Positions 60,879 through 64,000 of a stretch of DNA of 64,000 nt are shown one piece after another (positions within the stretch are counted from its first letter, which is position 1; each line of letters begins with the position of its first letter). The stretch covers positions 35,334 to 99,333 of the forward strand of contig NZ_BCZE01000031.1 in assembly GCF_001598555.1 (NCBI RefSeq), read 5' to 3'. A model generated the notes under the pieces. It worked only from the letters and a program-made list of their open reading frames with translations, was not told the origin of the DNA and did not search any database. Source of the DNA: Novosphingobium rosa NBRC 15208 (lineage in GTDB: Bacteria; Pseudomonadota; Alphaproteobacteria; Sphingomonadales; Sphingomonadaceae). A program made the translations under genes and the position numbers.

Positions 60879-62240
60879 ATGCCGTCAACTCGCGCAGAGA
60901 CGATGATCGAACCCTCCACCTCTTCTGCTGCTCTTGACGAACAGGTCGCCCTCGTGCTCGCCGCCGAGGGGTTGGGCCGATCGCATGTGTTGGAGCAATT
61001 GCTGCGCTTCCTGCTGGCCCGGGCCCGCAGCGGCCGCGCGCCCAAGGAGATCGAGATCGCCGAGGCCGTCTTCGCCCGGTCCGGCGGTGAAAGCGATGCG
61101 GATTCCTCGGTGCGGGTCTATGTCCATCGCCTGCGCCGCAAGCTGGACGAGTTCTATGCCGGGCCGGGCAAGGATCAGCCTTCGCGGCTCATCCTGCCGA
61201 AGGGCGGCTATCTGCTGGCGCTCGAACCGCTGGCCATGCCGGAAGCCGCGCCGCCCGCGCCTGAAACGGCCATCGCGCCAAACACCGAACCCTCCGGGCC
61301 CCCTGCCGCGCCGCGCCGCAGGAGGTTGTGGCTGGCGGCGGCCCTCCTCGCCCCGCTGGTGACGCTGGCCGCGGGCTGGCAGATCGGCCGCTGGCAGGAC
61401 GATCCCGGCCATTTGCGCGACATCCAGAATTCCGCCCTGTGGCAGCCCCTGTTTGCGCATAGCCGTCGCGCGGCCATTGTCGTGGGGGATTACTACATCT
61501 TCGGCGAGAGCAAACCGGAGGGCGACGTTTCACGGCTTATCCGTGAGTTCGATGTCAATTCCCCGCGCGATCTCGACACATTCAAGGCGATGGATGAGCC
61601 GAACCGGCGCAATTACACCGATCTGGGCCTCAGCTATCTGCCTTTGGGCGTGGGCGCCGCGATCCGCTCTGTGACACCGATGCTGCGCTTCGGCAGGAAT
61701 GGCATGGGGATGGTGACGGTGGTGCCGACATCACGGCTGGATGTCGGCGTGCTGAAAAGCAACGGGCTGGTCTATCTGGGCTATCTCAGCGGTCTGGGCA
61801 GTCTGCGCGACGCGGTGTTCGATCATTCGCGCTTTGCCGTGGGCGCCAGCTATGACGAGATCATCGATCAGCGCAGCGGACGCCATTACATGGCCAGCAG
61901 CCATCTCGACAACAGCGATGCCGAAGGGGAGGATTATGCGCTGATCAGCTCCTTTGCCGGGGTCGGCGGCAACCGCATCATCATCATCGCCGGCACGCGT
62001 GACGCCGCCTTGATGCAGGCCGCCGACTATGTCACCCGGCCCGAAACGCTGGCCATCCTTGAAAGCAGGATCGGCAAGGCCAAGGCCTTCGAGGCGCTGC
62101 TGGGCATTCATGCGATGCAGAATGTCGGGCTGGAGGCGCGGTTGATCGAAGTCTCGCCCCGCGCCGATCCAACCTGGCAAAAGAACACCAGCGAGCATTT
62201 CCCCGATCAGCTGGGCGACAACGCCGCAAGCGGACTGTAG
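60879..62240 (+). CDS. Membrane-anchored winged-helix regulator
   Basis: A 453-residue protein. Residues about 18-120 form an OmpR-like winged helix of the kind found at the N-terminus of multi-domain regulators (LLRFLLARARSGRAPKEIEI, DSSVRVYVHRLRRKLDEFYA, LPKGGYLLALEP). A proline-rich linker and basic RRRRLWL precede one membrane helix (AAALLAPLVTLAAGWQIG, about 150-170). The remaining 280 residues would be periplasmic and match no family I can name. It is a one-component sensor that could read the periplasm and act on the divergent TBDR promoter. The ATG at 60903 (Met9) is an alternative start; neither has a strong ribosome site. Confidence 0.82.
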   Translation: MPSTRAETMIEPSTSSAALDEQVALVLAAEGLGRSHVLEQLLRFLLARARSGRAPKEIEIAEAVFARSGGESDADSSVRVYVHRLRRKLDEFYAGPGKDQPSRLILPKGGYLLALEPLAMPEAAPPAPETAIAPNTEPSGPPAAPRRRRLWLAAALLAPLVTLAAGWQIGRWQDDPGHLRDIQNSALWQPLFAHSRRAAIVVGDYYIFGESKPEGDVSRLIREFDVNSPRDLDTFKAMDEPNRRNYTDLGLSYLPLGVGAAIRSVTPMLRFGRNGMGMVTVVPTSRLDVGVLKSNGLVYLGYLSGLGSLRDAVFDHSRFAVGASYDEIIDQRSGRHYMASSHLDNSDAEGEDYALISSFAGVGGNRIIIIAGTRDAALMQAADYVTRPETLAILESRIGKAKAFEALLGIHAMQNVGLEARLIEVSPRADPTWQKNTSEHFPDQLGDNAASGL

Positions 62241-62247
62241 GCTCCGC

Positions 62248-62345
62248 TCACAGCGCATAGCCGCCGTCGATGGTCAGGCTGGCGCCGGTCATATGGCCCG
62301 CCTCATCCCCGGCCAGACAGGAGGCGAGCACGGCGTCGGAGTCGC
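62248..62345 (-). pseudogene. C-terminal fragment of a short-chain dehydrogenase
   Basis: Minus-strand codons up to the stop at 62248 encode DAVLASCLAGDEAGHMTGAS, then LTIDGGYAL, the standard C-terminus of a short-chain dehydrogenase/reductase. Upstream the reading becomes unrelated (a run-in such as RAHRQDPGECDS) and no Rossmann fold is present. It is a decayed remnant left between the regulator and the MFS gene. Confidence 0.75.
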
Positions 62346-62527
62346 ATTCCCCGGGGTCTTGCCGGTGGGCTCTTTCCTGAACGTCGGCACAAGGCTGCCC
62401 TGCCCTTCAAGGCAAGAAAACCGCGCAGTTTGCGCATGGCCACCGGGCCTCATCGCGTCTATGGTGCGTGAAAGGACTCCGGCGCAGACCGGTGCATGCC
62501 GACAAAGGCGGGGAGGAAAAGGCGACC

Positions 62528-63958
62528 ATGCAGACAGGCATCTCCGAGCGTGCGCGGATGCTGATGCTGTTCACCATCGTGCTGACCATGTTCATGGAAA
62601 TGCTGAACGCCTCGCTGATGAATGTCGCCATCCCCAGCATCAAGGCCGATTTCCATGCCGATGCCCTTTCCGTGCGCTGGCTGATTTCGGGCTATGCCTT
62701 CGGTTTCGGCATGACCTTGCTGCTGGCGGGCAATCTGGCGGACACCTGGGGGCACCGGCTGATTTATCTGCTGGGCATGGCGATCTTCACCACCTGTTCG
62801 GCATGGAGCATGCTGGCGCCGGGCATCGTTTCGTTGATTGCGGCGCGTATGGGTCAGGGCATCGGCAATGCCATGGTCGCGCCCCAGATGCTGGCCTTCA
62901 TGCAGATCCTGTTCTCCCCGGTCGAGCGGGTGCGCAAGCTGCCTTATCTGGGCGTTTCGGCGGCGATGGGCACCATGCTGGGCCCGGTGCTGGGCGGCGG
63001 ACTGATCTCGCCGGATGCAGGCGGGCTGGGCTGGCGCGCTGTCTTCGCCATGGATCTGGCGGGCGGGCTGGCGGCCTTGCTGTGCGGCTTGGCCTTCCTG
63101 CCGAAGGGCACCGCGCAAGGCAGGCGCCCGGCCAGCGTGATCGGCACCCTGCTGCTCTCCGGCGCGGCGGCCTGCCTGATGATGGCCTTCATGTGCTGGG
63201 GCCGGGAAAGCCGCTTCAACTATCCCGTCGGCTTTATGGCGCTGGCCGTCATGCTGGGGCTGGCCTGCCGCCAGTGGCTGGCGGCGGATAGAACGCGCGA
63301 GGCGATCTTTTCGCCCGAACTGACCGGCTATTCCAATCTGCTGACCGGCGCCCTGATGACCGTGGGGCTGGCCGCCGGCCATGGCAGCTTTCTGGTGATC
63401 TTCAACTTTGCCATGCAGCATGGGCGCGGCCATTCGGCCTTCCATGCCGGACTGATGTATCTGCCCTTTGGCTGCGGCGTGCTGATCGGGCTGATCCTGC
63501 TGGGGCGCCGCTTTCTGGTGCAGCATGGGCGGCGGGTGCTGGCGCTGGGCGCGCTGCTGATGGCCTTTGGCGCCTCCTGCGTGATGGCGGTGCTGGGCAG
63601 CAGCGACATGCCGCTGCTCTGGGCTATTCCCGGCTGCGTGGTGGCGGGGATTGGCGGCGGCATGTCTTCGGGCTGTCTGGGGCCGGTGGCCGTGGCCTGG
63701 GTTCATGTGCAGCATGCGGGCATGGCCTCGGCCCTGCTGCGATTGGGCCAGCAAATGGGGATGGTGCTGGGCAGCGTGCTGATCGTGCAGCCCTATTTCG
63801 CCGACAGCGGATCATGGGGCTATCCCAAGGAGCTGATGGCGATCTTCGGCCTGCAGGCCTTGCTGGTGGTGGTGGCCCTGCTGGCGCTGCGGCTCAACAC
63901 GCCACTGTTTCCCATGGCCCGCCCGGTTCCGGCGGTGGAAGGCGCGATCGCCGCTTAG
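62528..63958 (+). CDS. MFS transporter (EmrB/QacA-like exporter)
   Basis: A 476-residue protein with about fourteen hydrophobic helices. Motifs: LTMFMEMLNASLMNVAIPSI (helix 1), ALSVRWLISGYAFGFGMTLL, GNLADTWGHRLIYLLG (motif A), RMGQGIGNAMVAPQMLAF and GVSAAMGTMLGPVLGG (motif C region). It is DHA2-like, so probably a drug or metabolite exporter. ATG 62528 with GGGGAGGAAAAGG upstream. No regulator is adjacent except the decayed SDR stretch and the membrane wHTH gene. It ends 42 bases before the window edge. Confidence 0.9.
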   Translation: MQTGISERARMLMLFTIVLTMFMEMLNASLMNVAIPSIKADFHADALSVRWLISGYAFGFGMTLLLAGNLADTWGHRLIYLLGMAIFTTCSAWSMLAPGIVSLIAARMGQGIGNAMVAPQMLAFMQILFSPVERVRKLPYLGVSAAMGTMLGPVLGGGLISPDAGGLGWRAVFAMDLAGGLAALLCGLAFLPKGTAQGRRPASVIGTLLLSGAAACLMMAFMCWGRESRFNYPVGFMALAVMLGLACRQWLAADRTREAIFSPELTGYSNLLTGALMTVGLAAGHGSFLVIFNFAMQHGRGHSAFHAGLMYLPFGCGVLIGLILLGRRFLVQHGRRVLALGALLMAFGASCVMAVLGSSDMPLLWAIPGCVVAGIGGGMSSGCLGPVAVAWVHVQHAGMASALLRLGQQMGMVLGSVLIVQPYFADSGSWGYPKELMAIFGLQALLVVVALLALRLNTPLFPMARPVPAVEGAIAA

Positions 63959-64000
63959 GTGACGCCGGGGCAGGTTTCCCCGCCCCAGCCCCTTGACCTT

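Noticed and set aside
1..64000. Prophage, integrative element or biosynthetic gene cluster
   Set aside because: No integrase, terminase, capsid, transposase, NRPS/PKS or attachment-site repeats were found; the content is chromosomal catabolic and regulatory genes.

Overview
The window is about 64 kb of GC-rich DNA, apparently from a sphingomonad (Sphingomonadales, Novosphingobium-like; genus not determinable from sequence alone). The evidence is five TonB-dependent receptors (TBDRs) with typical signal peptides, many periplasmic glycoside hydrolases with Sec or Tat-like signals, GTG and TTG starts, and strong GC3 bias. I saw no rRNA or tRNA genes, insertion sequences or CRISPR arrays. One AT-rich island (25.4-26.0 kb) and two gene-decay scars (8.65-9.43 kb and 62.25-62.35 kb) are the signs of past rearrangement.

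Layout. 1-5.0 kb: the 5' part of a TBDR, a metallo-beta-lactamase-fold hydrolase and a second TBDR. 5.4-8.7 kb: a serine hydrolase, then an AhpD-like gene divergent from a TetR-alpha/beta-hydrolase pair, with twin palindromic operators between them. 8.65-9.43 kb: remnants of a response regulator, a histidine kinase and a TBDR tail. 9.5-34.9 kb: a large glycan-utilisation locus with a NagC/Mlc-type ROK repressor, GH125 and GH92 alpha-mannosidases, a four-gene module (D-aminoacylase, D-serine-dehydratase-like PLP enzyme, RidA, GntP permease), a GH2 enzyme of the beta-mannosidase type with an N-terminal LamG-like domain, GH31, GH3, a TBDR, a ROK sugar kinase and GH84. Together these could strip an N-glycan-like structure from alpha-mannose and glucose caps down to GlcNAc. 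An AT-rich near-palindrome (consensus about CAATTTTnTTTnTTAA) recurs in the main promoters and is the likely ROK operator. The four-gene module could degrade D-amino acids or, more interestingly, N-acetylglucosaminate.

34.9-41.4 kb: mixed genes. These include a MarR-isochorismatase-MFS operon preceded by a perfect 21-bp inverted repeat, an O-methyltransferase divergent from a TetR gene, small membrane proteins, an esterase-like hydrolase and a pentapeptide-repeat protein.

41.4-54.4 kb: a second coherent system. A LacI regulator sits beside a complete gentisate cleavage operon (gentisate dioxygenase, fumarylpyruvate hydrolase, GST-type maleylpyruvate isomerase) that continues into a Tat-exported sulfatase. 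Further on are a TBDR, a nucleoside-hydrolase-like (DUF1593) exported protein, a Spinster-type MFS transporter and a cytoplasmic GH3 beta-glycosidase. The same operator, GGTWTAGCGCTA, lies upstream of the gentisate operon, the TBDR operon and the GH3 gene. This looks like one regulon for importing a glycosylated (possibly sulfated) gentisate-type phenolic, removing its decorations and cleaving the ring.

54.6-64.0 kb: an outer-membrane beta-barrel protein, two LysR regulators, an exported epoxide-hydrolase-like enzyme with two plausible starts, a TBDR divergent from a membrane-anchored winged-helix regulator, a short-chain dehydrogenase remnant and an MFS exporter.
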